The notes beneath the pieces are model-generated. The model was not told the origin of the DNA. It saw only the letters and a list, made by a program, of their open reading frames with translations, and ran no database searches. From assembly GCF_000577615.1 (NCBI RefSeq), contig NZ_CBXX010000043.1, positions 1-37,429 on the forward strand: DNA of 37,429 bases. Direction: 5' to 3'. Position 1 is the first letter of the stretch. Each line of letters opens with the position of its first letter. Below are positions 17,985 through 26,464 of the stretch, piece by piece. Both the position numbers and the translations under genes were made by a program. This DNA comes from Herbaspirillum sp. RV1423 (lineage in GTDB: Bacteria; Pseudomonadota; Gammaproteobacteria; Burkholderiales; Burkholderiaceae_D).

Positions 17985-18126
17985 GCTAGCGTCCGGAATG
18001 ACGGGCTTTGGCGTTTATCGCTTAGGCCCGAGACGACACATCTTCCGCGCCATAAACGGGAAGGATGTCGAAGGGGCCAGGACGCGTTGACGCGCGGCAG
18101 GCCTTCGGGATTGAATTGGAGATCGT

Positions 18127-19278
18127 ATGGAATTGAGCCAACCCCACGCTTATTCGCAGGATATCGGCTTTTTCAAGCGCCTTGGCGTGCTCGACTGGAT
18201 CTATGCCGCCGCATTGGTCGCGGCCTCGCTGTTTGCGTTGAACCGCTACGGCAGCCACATGGACTATTATGAAAAAGCCGTGCTGGTGCTGGCGGCGCCG
18301 ACTTTCGCCTGGCTCGGCTGGCACTGGAAGCAGGTGCGCTGGCTGATGGCCTTGCTGGCGGTGCTGTCGCTGTCGGCGATCGCCATGTACGGCGGCGCGC
18401 TGGACATGGCCGACAAGAAATTCTTCCTGAAATACCTCCTCTCCAGCCAGTCGGCGATCCTGTGGATGAGCGCCTTGTTCGTGTTGTCGACGCTGTTCTA
18501 CTGGATCGGCCTGGCGGCGCGCTCGGGTACAGGCGCGGCGATCGGCTCCAAGCTGTGCTGGGCGGCGGTGGTGCTGGGCTTTACCGGCATGCTGGTGCGC
18601 TGGTACGAGTCCTACCTGATCGGCGCCGACATCGGCCACATCCCGATTTCCAACCTGTATGAAGTGTTCATCCTGTTCTGCATGATCACGGCGCTGTTCT
18701 ATTTGTACTACGAAGAGCGCTACGAAACCCGCCAATTGGGTGCGTTCGTGTTGCCGGTGATCACGGCCGCAGTCGGTTTCCTGCTGTGGTACACGCTGGC
18801 GCGCGACGCCGCCGAAATCCAGCCGCTGGTGCCGGCGCTGCAAAGCTGGTGGATGAAGATCCACGTCCCGGCCAATTTCATCGGTTACGGCACGTTTGCG
18901 CTGGCGGCCATGGTGGCCGTGGCCTATCTGCTCAAATCCAAGGGTTACCTGGTCGATCGCCTGCCGTCGCTGGAAGTGCTCGACGACGTCATGTACAAGG
19001 CCATCGCCGTCGGCTTCGCCTTCTTCACGATCGCCACCATCCTCGGCGCATTGTGGGCAGCCGAAGCCTGGGGCGGCTACTGGTCCTGGGATCCCAAGGA
19101 AACCTGGGCGCTGATCGTCTGGCTCAATTACGCCGCATGGTTGCACATGCGCCTGATGAAAGGCCTGCGCGGCCAGGTCGCCGCCTGGTGGGCGCTGGTC
19201 GGCCTGCTGGTGACGACGTTTGCCTTCCTCGGCGTCAACATGTTCCTCTCCGGCCTGCATTCCTACGGCGAACTGTGA
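18127..19278 (+). CDS. ccsB: Cytochrome c biogenesis protein CcsB/CcsA (ResC)
   Basis: This is the heme-handling membrane subunit of system II (383 aa). It has about eight hydrophobic spans and the WWD-type periplasmic signature WGGYWSWDPKETW at 315-327. Candidate heme-ligand histidines are visible at H171 (GHIPISNLYE), H246 (WWMKIHVPAN) and H379 (SGLHSYG). TTGGAGAT precedes the ATG. It follows resB after 142 bases in which I see no gene or terminator. The names CcsA, CcsB and ResC are used differently between species; the function is the heme channel and synthetase partner of ResB. Confidence 0.95.
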   Translation: MELSQPHAYSQDIGFFKRLGVLDWIYAAALVAASLFALNRYGSHMDYYEKAVLVLAAPTFAWLGWHWKQVRWLMALLAVLSLSAIAMYGGALDMADKKFFLKYLLSSQSAILWMSALFVLSTLFYWIGLAARSGTGAAIGSKLCWAAVVLGFTGMLVRWYESYLIGADIGHIPISNLYEVFILFCMITALFYLYYEERYETRQLGAFVLPVITAAVGFLLWYTLARDAAEIQPLVPALQSWWMKIHVPANFIGYGTFALAAMVAVAYLLKSKGYLVDRLPSLEVLDDVMYKAIAVGFAFFTIATILGALWAAEAWGGYWSWDPKETWALIVWLNYAAWLHMRLMKGLRGQVAAWWALVGLLVTTFAFLGVNMFLSGLHSYGEL

Positions 19279-19934
19279 GCGCATTGCCGGTGATCGACCT
19301 GATCCTGTTCGATTGCGACGGTACGCTGGTCGACAGCGAAGTCGTCGCCGCCGATGCCTGGGTCGAACATAGCGCCCAGTTCGGCGTCAGCATCACGGCC
19401 GCCGAGGCGCTGGAACGCTTCAAAGGCGTCAACATGGCCGATTGCGTGGCGGAAATCGAGCGTCTGGCCGGGAGTCCGTTGCCGGCCAGCTTTGTGACCG
19501 ATTTGCGTGCCTTGATGGCCGAGATGTTCCGCCAGCGCCTGCAGCCGATCGCCGGTGCGCTGGAACTGGTGCAATCGCTGGCCGTGCCGTTCTGCCTGGC
19601 GTCGAATGCGCCGCATGAAAAAATCGAACTGTGCCTGCGCGTGACCGGCTTGCTGCCTTATTTCGACGGTCGCATCTTCAGCGCCTACGATGTGCAGAAA
19701 TGGAAGCCGGATCCGGGTCTCTTCCTGCATGCGGCTGCGGTCTTGGACATCCACCCGCAACGCTGTGCCGTGGTCGAGGACAGCCTGCCTGGCGTCAAAG
19801 CCGGACTGGCGGCGGGCATGACGGTGTTTGCGTTGCAATCGGAAGGCCACGTGCTGACGCTTCCTGACGGCGTGCACGTCATCCGCGAACTGGCGGAATT
19901 GCCGGGACACTTGTCGTCCCCAGTCAGGCAATAG
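19275..19934 (+). CDS. HAD-superfamily phosphatase, YieH-like
   Basis: This is a soluble HAD phosphatase (219 aa from GTG). The nucleophile motif DCDGT is at 13-17, the second-motif Ser probably S110 (LASN), the motif III lysine K144 (QKWKPDP) and the acidic motif E168-D169 (VVEDS). The pattern RFKGV plus FSAYDVQKWKPDP resembles E. coli YieH, a 6-phosphogluconate phosphatase, but substrate range in this family is loose. The GTG at 19275 overlaps the ccsB stop as GTGA, so translation is likely coupled; GTG at 19290 is an alternative. Its presence directly after ccsB is probably operon convenience. Confidence 0.85.
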   Translation: MSALPVIDLILFDCDGTLVDSEVVAADAWVEHSAQFGVSITAAEALERFKGVNMADCVAEIERLAGSPLPASFVTDLRALMAEMFRQRLQPIAGALELVQSLAVPFCLASNAPHEKIELCLRVTGLLPYFDGRIFSAYDVQKWKPDPGLFLHAAAVLDIHPQRCAVVEDSLPGVKAGLAAGMTVFALQSEGHVLTLPDGVHVIRELAELPGHLSSPVRQ

Positions 19935-20046
19935 GCGCTGGTCGCCGGGTAAATCGTCCGGCAAAAATCAAAACGGTGAACTTCTGTAAGATGGTGCGAC
20001 TCAAGGCGACCAATGGTCGTTATCGTTCGCTGTCCAGGGAGTGTCC

Positions 20047-20160
20047 ATGTTCATCAAGCGCCAGATTCGCAGTATCGTCGTGCCGCTGTCTTCCGAAATC
20101 ACCGCGCGCGCCTTCATCGGTGAGGTTGCCGACATGGCTCTGAATAAGAAAAATTTCTGA
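20047..20160 (+). pseudogene. msrP: 37-codon remnant of msrP (apparent internal deletion)
   Basis: A complete little frame with a strong ribosome site (AGGGAG, 20036-20041) ends 10 bases before msrQ. Its N-terminal half, with PLSSEITARAF near residues 13-23, resembles the start of the MsrP (YedY) signal region, where SSEITP-type sequences are usual. Its end, GEVADMALNKKNF, recalls the MsrP C-terminus, which in my memory usually finishes with a LKKNF/LRRNY-like tail. MsrP itself is about 320 aa with a molybdopterin domain, and normally lies directly before msrQ. The simplest reading is that almost the whole catalytic gene was lost in frame, keeping start and stop. It could instead be an unrelated microprotein. 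Confidence 0.5.
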
Positions 20161-20170
20161 CGCCGGACCG

Positions 20171-20794
20171 ATGAATTCACTGCGCAACCTCAATCCGCGC
20201 CAGGTCGGCATTCTCAAAGCCATTCTGTTCGCGCTGTCCTTGCTGCCGTTTGTGCGGCTGGCGGCGTTCAGCTTTCTGGATAAGCTGGGTGCCAATCCCA
20301 TCGAATTCATTACGCGCAACACCGGCGACTGGACCTTGTATTTTCTTTGCATCACGATGGCGGTCACGCCGCTGCGGCGTCTGACCGGCTGGAACTGGCT
20401 GATCAGGTTGCGCCGCATGTTCGGCTTGTTTTCGTTCTTTTACGTGGCGCTGCACTTCATGACGTTCTTCTGGTTTGATCACTGGTTCGATGTGGTGGAG
20501 ATGTGGACGGACGTCCTCAAGCGGCCTTTCATCACGGTCGGCTTCAGCGCCTTCGTGCTGCTGATCCCGCTGGCAGCCACCAGCACCAACGGCATGGTGC
20601 GTCGCCTGGGCGCCAGGCGCTGGCTATGGCTGCACCGTCTCATGTATGCGATCTTGCCGCTGGGTATTCTGCATTTCTGGTGGATGAAGGCTGGCAAGAA
20701 CCTCCTGGCGCAGCCGATACTTTTTGCAACAATTGTTTCGGTCTTGCTGCTACTGCGTATGTTTTATAAATTGAAGGCTAAAAATAATTTCTAA
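20171..20794 (+). CDS. msrQ: Heme-binding membrane subunit MsrQ (YedZ)
   Basis: MsrQ (207 aa) is the b-heme quinol-linked membrane partner that feeds electrons to MsrP, the periplasmic methionine sulfoxide reductase. About six hydrophobic spans are present and the expected heme histidines are seen at H95 (YVALHFMTFF), H155 (WLWLHRLMY) and H168 (GILHFWWMKAGKN). The length is normal and nothing looks decayed. Upstream, where msrP is expected, only a 37-codon remnant remains. MsrQ may therefore be orphaned, serve an msrP copy elsewhere, or act with another electron acceptor. Confidence 0.93.
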   Translation: MNSLRNLNPRQVGILKAILFALSLLPFVRLAAFSFLDKLGANPIEFITRNTGDWTLYFLCITMAVTPLRRLTGWNWLIRLRRMFGLFSFFYVALHFMTFFWFDHWFDVVEMWTDVLKRPFITVGFSAFVLLIPLAATSTNGMVRRLGARRWLWLHRLMYAILPLGILHFWWMKAGKNLLAQPILFATIVSVLLLLRMFYKLKAKNNF

Positions 20795-21029
20795 GTCATT
20801 GTAAATAATCGATTTTATGTAATTGCTGCGATGCAGCGAAAATGGCCTGGCCTTCCTCTTTCTTGCTAATTCCTGACAAAAAAGCGTTTCCTGCGTATTC
20901 CAAATCGAATTTGGTGCGTTACTTGTCTTACAGCGCGCCAAAAACGCGCAACTGCGGCAACTGAAGACGTTTTTTGTTGCCCCAGATGCCAAGAACGGAA
21001 ACGTCAGAAGACGTGTTAAGGATAGGGTT
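20795..21029. other. AT-rich gap after msrQ with several small inverted repeats
   Basis: The gap holds GCTGC/GCAGC, CCAAAT/ATTTGG and GGCAAC (20956-20961) with GTTGCC (20976-20981). None has the stem-plus-T-run form of a clear intrinsic terminator. It is markedly more AT-rich than the flanking genes and probably contains the promoter of the next small gene; I cannot point to definite hexamers. Confidence 0.3.
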
Positions 21030-21263
21030 ATGCAAGCAATCGAACGCAACGCAAAGGTCGGCGCCAGCCATCACCAGCAATATGCGCTTTCCGGCAAGGA
21101 AAGCCGTTTCAGCAAGGCAGGAAAATCGTTTCGCGCGAAAGAACGCGAAGACGACTGCTCCATGTACGACAAGCTGCCCAAACAGATCGACGACATCGTC
21201 GAGGGCGAGTCGCCCAAGCGTTTCAAACGTCCCAAAATGGAGAGCGACATCGTCGCCCGTTAA
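21030..21263 (+). CDS. Small basic protein of unknown function
   Basis: This is a 77-aa protein that I do not recognise. It is hydrophilic throughout, rich in Lys, Arg, Glu, Asp and Ser, with one cysteine (DDCSMYD) and no membrane segment or signal peptide. The N-terminal half is strongly basic (GKESRFSKAGKSFRAKERE) and the C-terminal half has mixed charge, so it may bind nucleic acid (inference). The ribosome site AAGGATAGGG just before the ATG supports expression. It sits alone between msrQ and the convergent gpsA. Confidence 0.6.
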   Translation: MQAIERNAKVGASHHQQYALSGKESRFSKAGKSFRAKEREDDCSMYDKLPKQIDDIVEGESPKRFKRPKMESDIVAR

Positions 21264-21344
21264 GACGCTTCCGAAGCGGAGGTTTGCGCAGTTTTCGCCA
21301 GCCTCCTGTTTTCAGTCTCTCTTTTTTCCAGCAGTTGTTCGGTT

Positions 21345-22343
21345 CTAGTTTTCTTCGCGTGGATCGCGCGATAGCAGTCGCGCAACCATTTCCTGTACGG
21401 AAATGCCATCGAACAGAGCGCTGGCCACCGCATTGGTGATCGGCATATCGACGTTCAGCTCTCGCGCCAGCGAGCGTACCGCCTGCGCGCAACGCACGCC
21501 TTCGGCGACGTGGCCGAGTTCGGCGACGATGGCATCGAGCTTCTTGCCTTGCGCCAGTCCAAGGCCGACGCGGCGGTTGCGCGACAGGTCGCCGGTGCAG
21601 GTCAGGATCAAATCTCCCACGCCCGATAAACCCATGAAGGTTTCCGCCCGCCCGCCGAGCGCGATGCCGAGCCGGCTGATTTCCGCCAGGCCGCGCGTGA
21701 TCAGCGCGGCGCGCGCATTCAGGCCGAGTTGCAGGCCGTCGGCCGCACCGGTGGCGATGGCCAGGATGTTCTTCACTGCGCCGCCGATTTCCACGCCGAT
21801 CAGGTCATCGCTTGAATATACCCGCAGATTGCCGCCATGCACGGCCGCCACTACGCGTTCGCACAAGGCCTTGTCGCGGCTGGCGATAGTGAGCGCGCAG
21901 GGCAGGCCGCGCGCCACTTCCTGGGCGAACGACGGGCCCGACAAGGCGCCGGCGGGAATGGCGTCGCCCAGCACTTCGCGCACGATCTGGTGCGGCAGCA
22001 GGCGGGTTTGCTCTTCCAATCCCTTGCACAGCCAGACGATGTTGGGGATATGGCGGCCGCGCAAGGTTTCCGCCACGGCGCGCAGCCCGGACACCGAGGA
22101 GGCGACGATCAGGAGTCCATCCGGACTTTGCGCGACGTGATTCACCGCCAGGTCGAAGTCGGCCGTGACCTTGAGCGATTCAGGCAAGTGGAAGCCGCGC
22201 AGATACGCCATGTTCTCGCGCTGGACGGCGACCTCTTGGATGGCCTCGCTGTTGCGGCCCCACAGGACGACATTGTGGCGCGCCGCCAGCACGATGGCCA
22301 GTGCGGTGCCCCAGGCGCCGGCGCCAAGTATGGAAATATTCAT
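21345..22343 (-). CDS. gpsA: Glycerol-3-phosphate dehydrogenase [NAD(P)+]
   Basis: GpsA (332 aa) reduces dihydroxyacetone phosphate to sn-glycerol 3-phosphate for phospholipid synthesis. The dinucleotide site GAGAWGTAL is at 7-15, the substrate lysines are K107 (LCKGLE) and K191 ([13 protein letters not shown]), and R255-N256 lie in SRNRRVG. The length is normal. It ends the minus-strand operon rhodanese-grxC-secB-SH3-gpsA; E. coli has the matching set yibN-grxC-secB-gpsA. A clear Shine-Dalgarno is missing before the ATG at 22343. Confidence 0.97.
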   Translation of the reverse strand: MNISILGAGAWGTALAIVLAARHNVVLWGRNSEAIQEVAVQRENMAYLRGFHLPESLKVTADFDLAVNHVAQSPDGLLIVASSVSGLRAVAETLRGRHIPNIVWLCKGLEEQTRLLPHQIVREVLGDAIPAGALSGPSFAQEVARGLPCALTIASRDKALCERVVAAVHGGNLRVYSSDDLIGVEIGGAVKNILAIATGAADGLQLGLNARAALITRGLAEISRLGIALGGRAETFMGLSGVGDLILTCTGDLSRNRRVGLGLAQGKKLDAIVAELGHVAEGVRCAQAVRSLARELNVDMPITNAVASALFDGISVQEMVARLLSRDPREEN

Positions 22344-22397
22344 GAGAAGTTCGCTGGTGGAGGCGGGAATGGATTGAGTATGTGCCCAAGAGCGAGC

Positions 22398-22850
22398 TTA
22401 GTCGCCCCAAACCTCGGCCGTCTTGACGAAACCGCTCTGGCCGTCGCGATGCCTGACCTTGACCCAGCCGGAAACCGGCGTCGGATCCGTCAGCTCCAGC
22501 AACACGTTCTTGTCGGCGCTGAACACTGTCGCGCTGTTGTCGTCGGCCGCCGCATGGATCTTTGCGTTGGCGACGTTGACGACGACATTGCGTTTCGCCG
22601 CCAGCGACTTGGACATGACCCACGACAGCGTACCGGCAGCGTCGCGCACCTTGCTCCAGTCGCCGTACGTCAGCACGACCTCGACCGGCATGCCGCGCGG
22701 GGCGACGAAGACGCGGCGGCCCTTTTCTGATGGCGCGTCGTACAGGATGGCCGGCGCCGCGCCGACCGATTTGAAGTCGAGCGCGTAAGCGGGAACTGCA
22801 ACGGCCGAGCCGAGCACGAAAGCGGAAAGGACGAGACGGGAAAATTTCAT
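22398..22850 (-). CDS. Periplasmic bacterial SH3-domain protein
   Basis: This is a secreted protein of 150 aa. A signal peptide covers residues 1-23 (cleavage after PAYA). The rest looks like two SH3b-like units: LYDAPSEKGRRVFVAPRGMPVEVV...DWSKVRDAAGTLSWV and a second ending SGWVKVRHRDGQSGFV. Such domains often bind peptidoglycan or act as adaptors in envelope complexes; the precise role is unknown. The start at 22850 is chosen because the signal peptide begins there and GGAG lies 7 bases upstream. The frame runs further upstream without meaning. It is inserted between secB and gpsA compared with E. coli. Confidence 0.85.
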   Translation of the reverse strand: MKFSRLVLSAFVLGSAVAVPAYALDFKSVGAAPAILYDAPSEKGRRVFVAPRGMPVEVVLTYGDWSKVRDAAGTLSWVMSKSLAAKRNVVVNVANAKIHAAADDNSATVFSADKNVLLELTDPTPVSGWVKVRHRDGQSGFVKTAEVWGD

Positions 22851-22942
22851 GGACTTGCTCCGCTGGTGAGGTTGAGGCCGTGCGTGCGGACATGTGGTCG
22901 GCATGCGCAGCATCGGATCGCAGGGTGAGGCGCCGGCCGCAG

Positions 22943-22962
22943 CGTCCGCGCCAGGGCGGACG
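22943..22962 (-). other. Hairpin after secB
   Basis: CGTCCGC (22943-22949) pairs perfectly with GCGGACG (22956-22962), loop GCCAGG, about 20 bases beyond the secB stop. There is no U-tract on the gene strand, so it may separate secB mRNA from the SH3 and gpsA part by processing or protection. Confidence 0.4.
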
Positions 22963-22983
22963 GCATACGGCGGTAATGCAGAA

Positions 22984-23478
22984 TCAGTTGACAGTTGTGG
23001 TGCCGGTGACCAGAGTGCCGTCGGTTTGCTGTTCGGCCAACGCTTGCAGGCGTTGCTGGTAGAACACTTCGAAGTTGATCTCGGCCAGGTGGATCGGCGG
23101 GAAACCGGCGCGGGTAATCACATCGGCGATGTTGGCGCGCAGGTAAGGATAGATGATATTCGGGCAGCCGATACCAAGCAGCGGGTCCAGTTGCTCGGCG
23201 GGAACGTTGCGCACTTCGAAGATGCCGGCTTGCTTGCCTTCGACCAGGAAGGCGACCTTGTCTTGGACCTTGGCGGTCACGGTAATGGTGACGGTGGATT
23301 CGAAAATGCCGTCGGCCAGCGCTTCGGCGCCGACATCGACCGATACCTCGATTGCGGGCGCATCCTGTTCCAGGAAGATCGCCGGGGAGTTCGGTTGTTC
23401 CAGCGACAGATCCTTCAGGTAAACGCGTTGGATCTGGAATACGGGTTGCTGTTCAGCTTGTTGGTTCTCTTCCGACAT
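22984..23478 (-). CDS. secB: Protein-export chaperone SecB
   Basis: SecB (164 aa) keeps precursor proteins unfolded and hands them to SecA. The family core [19 protein letters not shown] near 15-33 and [19 protein letters not shown] near 115-133 are clear; the protein is acidic and forms tetramers in known cases. The N-terminal [10 protein letters not shown] and the C-terminal tail are variable. It lies downstream of grxC with a 53-base gap, in the conserved grxC-secB order. Confidence 0.97.
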   Translation of the reverse strand: MSEENQQAEQQPVFQIQRVYLKDLSLEQPNSPAIFLEQDAPAIEVSVDVGAEALADGIFESTVTITVTAKVQDKVAFLVEGKQAGIFEVRNVPAEQLDPLLGIGCPNIIYPYLRANIADVITRAGFPPIHLAEINFEVFYQQRLQALAEQQTDGTLVTGTTTVN

Positions 23479-23531
23479 GGAGTGCTCTCGTTTCAGGTTG
23501 GATTAATACGGTTTAAACAGAGGTGAAAAGT

Positions 23532-23792
23532 TCAGCCCTGCAGCAGGGGATCGAGTTCGCCGGCGCGGTCCAGCGCGCTGAGGTCGTCGAAGCCGCCGAC
23601 GTGGGTGTCGCCGATATAAATCTGCGGCACGGTGCGGCGGCCGGTCTTCTGCGTCATGATCTCGCGTTGCTGGGGATCGAGGTCGACGCGGATTTTTTCG
23701 ATGTCCTCAATGCCTTTGCTCTTGAGCAGGCGCTCAGCCATCATGCAGTACGGGCAGACGGCTGTGCTGTACATGACGACGCGCGCAGTCAT
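23532..23792 (-). CDS. grxC: Glutaredoxin 3
   Basis: This is a small thiol oxidoreductase (86 aa) reduced by glutathione. The active site CPYC is C13-C16, and TVPQIYIGDTHVGGFDDL carries the cis-Pro and glutathione contacts. The start at 23792 gives the standard N-terminus MTARVVMYSTAVCPYC; longer starts add unrelated residues. The ATG overlaps the rhodanese stop by four bases (ATGA), indicating translational coupling. Confidence 0.96.
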   Translation of the reverse strand: MTARVVMYSTAVCPYCMMAERLLKSKGIEDIEKIRVDLDPQQREIMTQKTGRRTVPQIYIGDTHVGGFDDLSALDRAGELDPLLQG

Positions 23793-24205
23793 TTTGCCGC
23801 CTTCTGGCCCGCGGTCGGCAGACCTTGTGCCTGCCATGCCGCGATGCCGCCGGTCAGGCCATGTACTTCGGCGAAGCCGGCTTTCTTGAGGATGCCTTCG
23901 GCCTTGGCGGTCTGGGTACCCGATTGGCAGACCACGATGACGCTCTTGCCTTTGAACTTCTCCAGCTCGGCAATGCGTTGCGGCAATTCCTTGAGCGGGA
24001 TGTTACGGGCGTCGCGCAGGTGGGCTGCGGCGAATTGTTCCGCATCGCGCACGTCCAGCACCAGGGTTTTTCCGGTATTGATCAGTTGTGTGGCCTGCAG
24101 CAAGGTCAGCTTGCTGCCGCGCTGTTGCAGGTAAGGAATCAGCAGCGCGCCACCGGAAATGATGACGAGGCCGATCAGAAAAATATTGTCTACGATGAAT
24201 TTCAC
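23789..24205 (-). CDS. Membrane-anchored rhodanese-like sulfurtransferase (YibN family)
   Basis: This is a 138-aa protein with an N-terminal membrane span (about 6-26) and a single rhodanese domain. The active-site loop is CQSGTQT with C93, preceded by VLDVRDAEQFAAAHLRDARNIP. It probably transfers sulfur or acts in redox handling at the inner membrane; in E. coli YibN occupies the same position before grxC. It is the first gene of the minus-strand operon, with a good -10 (TATAAT) about 30 bases upstream. Confidence 0.9.
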   Translation of the reverse strand: MKFIVDNIFLIGLVIISGGALLIPYLQQRGSKLTLLQATQLINTGKTLVLDVRDAEQFAAAHLRDARNIPLKELPQRIAELEKFKGKSVIVVCQSGTQTAKAEGILKKAGFAEVHGLTGGIAAWQAQGLPTAGQKAAK

Positions 24206-24235
24206 GGGATCCCAATGGGTTTACTGAATCCCGGC

Positions 24236-24241
24236 ATTATA
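24236..24241 (-). promoter_or_regulatory. -10 element of the rhodanese-grxC-secB operon
   Basis: On the minus strand this reads TATAAT, the consensus -10, 31 bases before the ATG at 24205. No good -35 stands 16-18 bases away, so an activator or an extended contact may be needed. The gpmA promoter must lie in the same 100-base gap on the other strand. Confidence 0.45.
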
Positions 24242-24305
24242 AAATAGAAGCTGACATGCTATTTGATTCTCAATTGCTATTTTCTCATCCCTTCCAATTT
24301 CCACT

Positions 24306-25052
24306 ATGTATAAAATCGTTTTCATGCGTCACGGCGAGTCGACCTGGAATCTCGCCAACCGTTTCACCGGCTGGGTTGACGTCGATCTGACCGAAAAGGG
24401 CGTGGCCGAGGCCAAGCAGGCCGGCAAGCTGTTGAAGGAAGCCGGTTTCACCTTCGACCTGGCGTACACCTCGGTGCTCAAGCGGGCCATCCGCACCCTG
24501 TGGACCACGCTCGACGAAATGGACCTGATGTGGCTGCCGGTGCAGCACGACTGGCGCCTGAACGAGCGCCATTACGGCGCGCTGCAGGGCTTGAACAAGG
24601 CGGAAACCGCCGCCCAGTACGGCGAAGAACAAGTGCTGATCTGGCGCCGCAGCTATGACACGCCACCCAATCCACTCGATCCGAACGATCCGCGCGCGTC
24701 CTACAACGATCCGCGCTACGCCGGCCTCAAGCGCGAAGAAATCCCGCTGACCGAATGTCTCAAGGACACTGTCGCGCGCGTGCTGCCGGCCTGGAACGAA
24801 TCGATCGCGCCCGCCATCCGCGCCGGCAAGAGGATCATCATTTCGGCTCATGGCAACAGCCTGCGCGCGCTGATCAAGTATCTCGACGGCATCAGCGACA
24901 ACGACATCGTCGGCCTCAATATTCCCAACGGCCAGCCGCTGGTCTATGAGCTGGACGCCGATCTCAAGCCAATCAAGAGCTACTATCTGGGCGACCAGTC
25001 GGCCATCGAGGCGGCGCTCAAGGCCGTGGCAAACCAAGGAAAATCGAAATAA
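24306..25052 (+). CDS. gpmA: 2,3-bisphosphoglycerate-dependent phosphoglycerate mutase
   Basis: This is the cofactor-dependent enzyme (248 aa) that converts 3-phosphoglycerate to 2-phosphoglycerate. Catalytic residues are the phosphohistidine H9 (MRHGEST), E87 (LNERHYG) and H182 ([11 protein letters not shown]). The length matches the dPGM family. There is no obvious Shine-Dalgarno. It is followed 14 bases later by envC and then ctpA. E. coli has the unrelated cofactor-independent mutase at this place in the envC operon, so the reaction is conserved but the protein family differs. Confidence 0.97.
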   Translation: MYKIVFMRHGESTWNLANRFTGWVDVDLTEKGVAEAKQAGKLLKEAGFTFDLAYTSVLKRAIRTLWTTLDEMDLMWLPVQHDWRLNERHYGALQGLNKAETAAQYGEEQVLIWRRSYDTPPNPLDPNDPRASYNDPRYAGLKREEIPLTECLKDTVARVLPAWNESIAPAIRAGKRIIISAHGNSLRALIKYLDGISDNDIVGLNIPNGQPLVYELDADLKPIKSYYLGDQSAIEAALKAVANQGKSK

Positions 25053-25066
25053 CTAAGCACTTTTGC

Positions 25067-26461
25067 ATGATTGGACTGATCTGGCATCGGCGCGTCGGCA
25101 AATCTGCGGCGTTCGGCACAGCGGCATTGATCGCTGTGCTGTGCCTGCTGTCGCCGTCGCTGCCGGCAAATGCGCAGGTCACCGAACGCGCCAGGCAAAA
25201 GCAGGCGGCCGAGAAGGAACGCGCCGACCTGCAGCAGAAGCTCGCCAATCTCAAGCGCGACATCGACAAGACCGAAACCGCCAAGGGCAACGCCGCCGAC
25301 GCGCTGGCCGAGTCGGAGCAGGCGATTTCCAAGGCCAACCGTTCCTTGCGCGAACTCGGGCAGGAGCAGGCCGACACCGAAGCCAAGCTCAACGTGCTGG
25401 TGAGGCAGCAGGCCGACTTGTCGGGTGTGGTCAACAGCCAGCAGGCACAGTTGTCCAAGCTGTTGCGCGACCAATATGTTGCCGGCAACGAAGACCGTAT
25501 CAAGCTGCTGCTCTCGGGCGACAATCCCAATCGCATCAACCGCGAACTGCAATACATGGGCTATGTTTCACAAGCCCAGGCCAAGCTCATCGAAACCCTG
25601 CGCGTCAACCTGCAGGCGATCAAGGACAACAAGGCCGCTACCCAGAACGCCAAGTTCGAACTGGAAGAAATCGCCCAGGAAGAAAACGAACAAAAGAAAC
25701 TGCTGGAAAAGGAAAAGACCAAGCGGGGCACCTTGCTGGCGCAGTTATCCACCAAGCTCAATGCCCAGCGCAAAGAAGCCGGCAACCTGCAGCGCGACGA
25801 GCAGCGTCTGTCCGGTCTGGTCGACAAGCTGGCGCAACTCATCGAAGAGCAGAAAAAGGCCGAGGCCGCCGCGCGCGAAAAGCATCGCCAGGAACAATTG
25901 GCCAAGGCCAGGGCCGAACGCGAACGGCGCGCCGCCCAGCAAGCCAAAGCCGCACCGGGAACCAAGATCAAGCCGGCGCCATCAGACGCGATTGACGACG
26001 ACGAAGCGCCGCAATCGCTGGGTCGCAACGAAGTCACGCCCTCGGCGGAAGAAAATTTCGGCAAGCCTTTCGCCAGCCTGCGTGGGCAATTGCGCCTGCC
26101 GGTGCGCGGCGACCTGATCGCCAAGTTCGGCGGCAAGCGCGGCGACGGCCCGACTTGGAAAGGCCTGTTCATTCGCGCCCCTGAAGGCACGGAAGTCAAG
26201 GCTGTGGCGGCCGGACGGGTGGTGTACGCTGACTGGCTGCGCGGTTTTGGCAACCTGATCATCGTCGACCACGGCAATCAGTACATGACCATTTATGGCA
26301 ATAATCAGTCCGTCCTGAAGCGGGCAGGGGATCTCGTCAAAACCGGGGATGTCATCGCCAGCGCAGGGAATAGCGGCGGCAATGAGCAATCGGGTTTATA
26401 CTTTGAAATGCGGCATCAGGGCCGCGCTTTCGACCCACTCGGCTGGGTAACTACTAGGTGA
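25067..26461 (+). CDS. envC: Murein hydrolase activator EnvC
   Basis: EnvC (464 aa) is a periplasmic activator of the amidases AmiA/AmiB during septum splitting. A signal peptide ends near residue 36 (ANAQ). A long coiled coil (about 40-130 and 165-300) is followed by a LytM domain from about 345. The zinc ligands of active M23 peptidases are absent: the sites read TWKGLFIRAPEGTEV and LYFEMRHQG, as in E. coli EnvC, so it should regulate rather than cut. An Ala/Lys/Arg/Pro linker lies at about 280-330. It is in one operon with gpmA and ctpA. Confidence 0.94.
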   Translation: MIGLIWHRRVGKSAAFGTAALIAVLCLLSPSLPANAQVTERARQKQAAEKERADLQQKLANLKRDIDKTETAKGNAADALAESEQAISKANRSLRELGQEQADTEAKLNVLVRQQADLSGVVNSQQAQLSKLLRDQYVAGNEDRIKLLLSGDNPNRINRELQYMGYVSQAQAKLIETLRVNLQAIKDNKAATQNAKFELEEIAQEENEQKKLLEKEKTKRGTLLAQLSTKLNAQRKEAGNLQRDEQRLSGLVDKLAQLIEEQKKAEAAAREKHRQEQLAKARAERERRAAQQAKAAPGTKIKPAPSDAIDDDEAPQSLGRNEVTPSAEENFGKPFASLRGQLRLPVRGDLIAKFGGKRGDGPTWKGLFIRAPEGTEVKAVAAGRVVYADWLRGFGNLIIVDHGNQYMTIYGNNQSVLKRAGDLVKTGDVIASAGNSGGNEQSGLYFEMRHQGRAFDPLGWVTTR

Positions 26462-26464
26462 AAC

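Noticed and set aside
25067..26461. Calling EnvC an active M23 endopeptidase
   Set aside because: The zinc-ligand positions are replaced, as in known EnvC activators.
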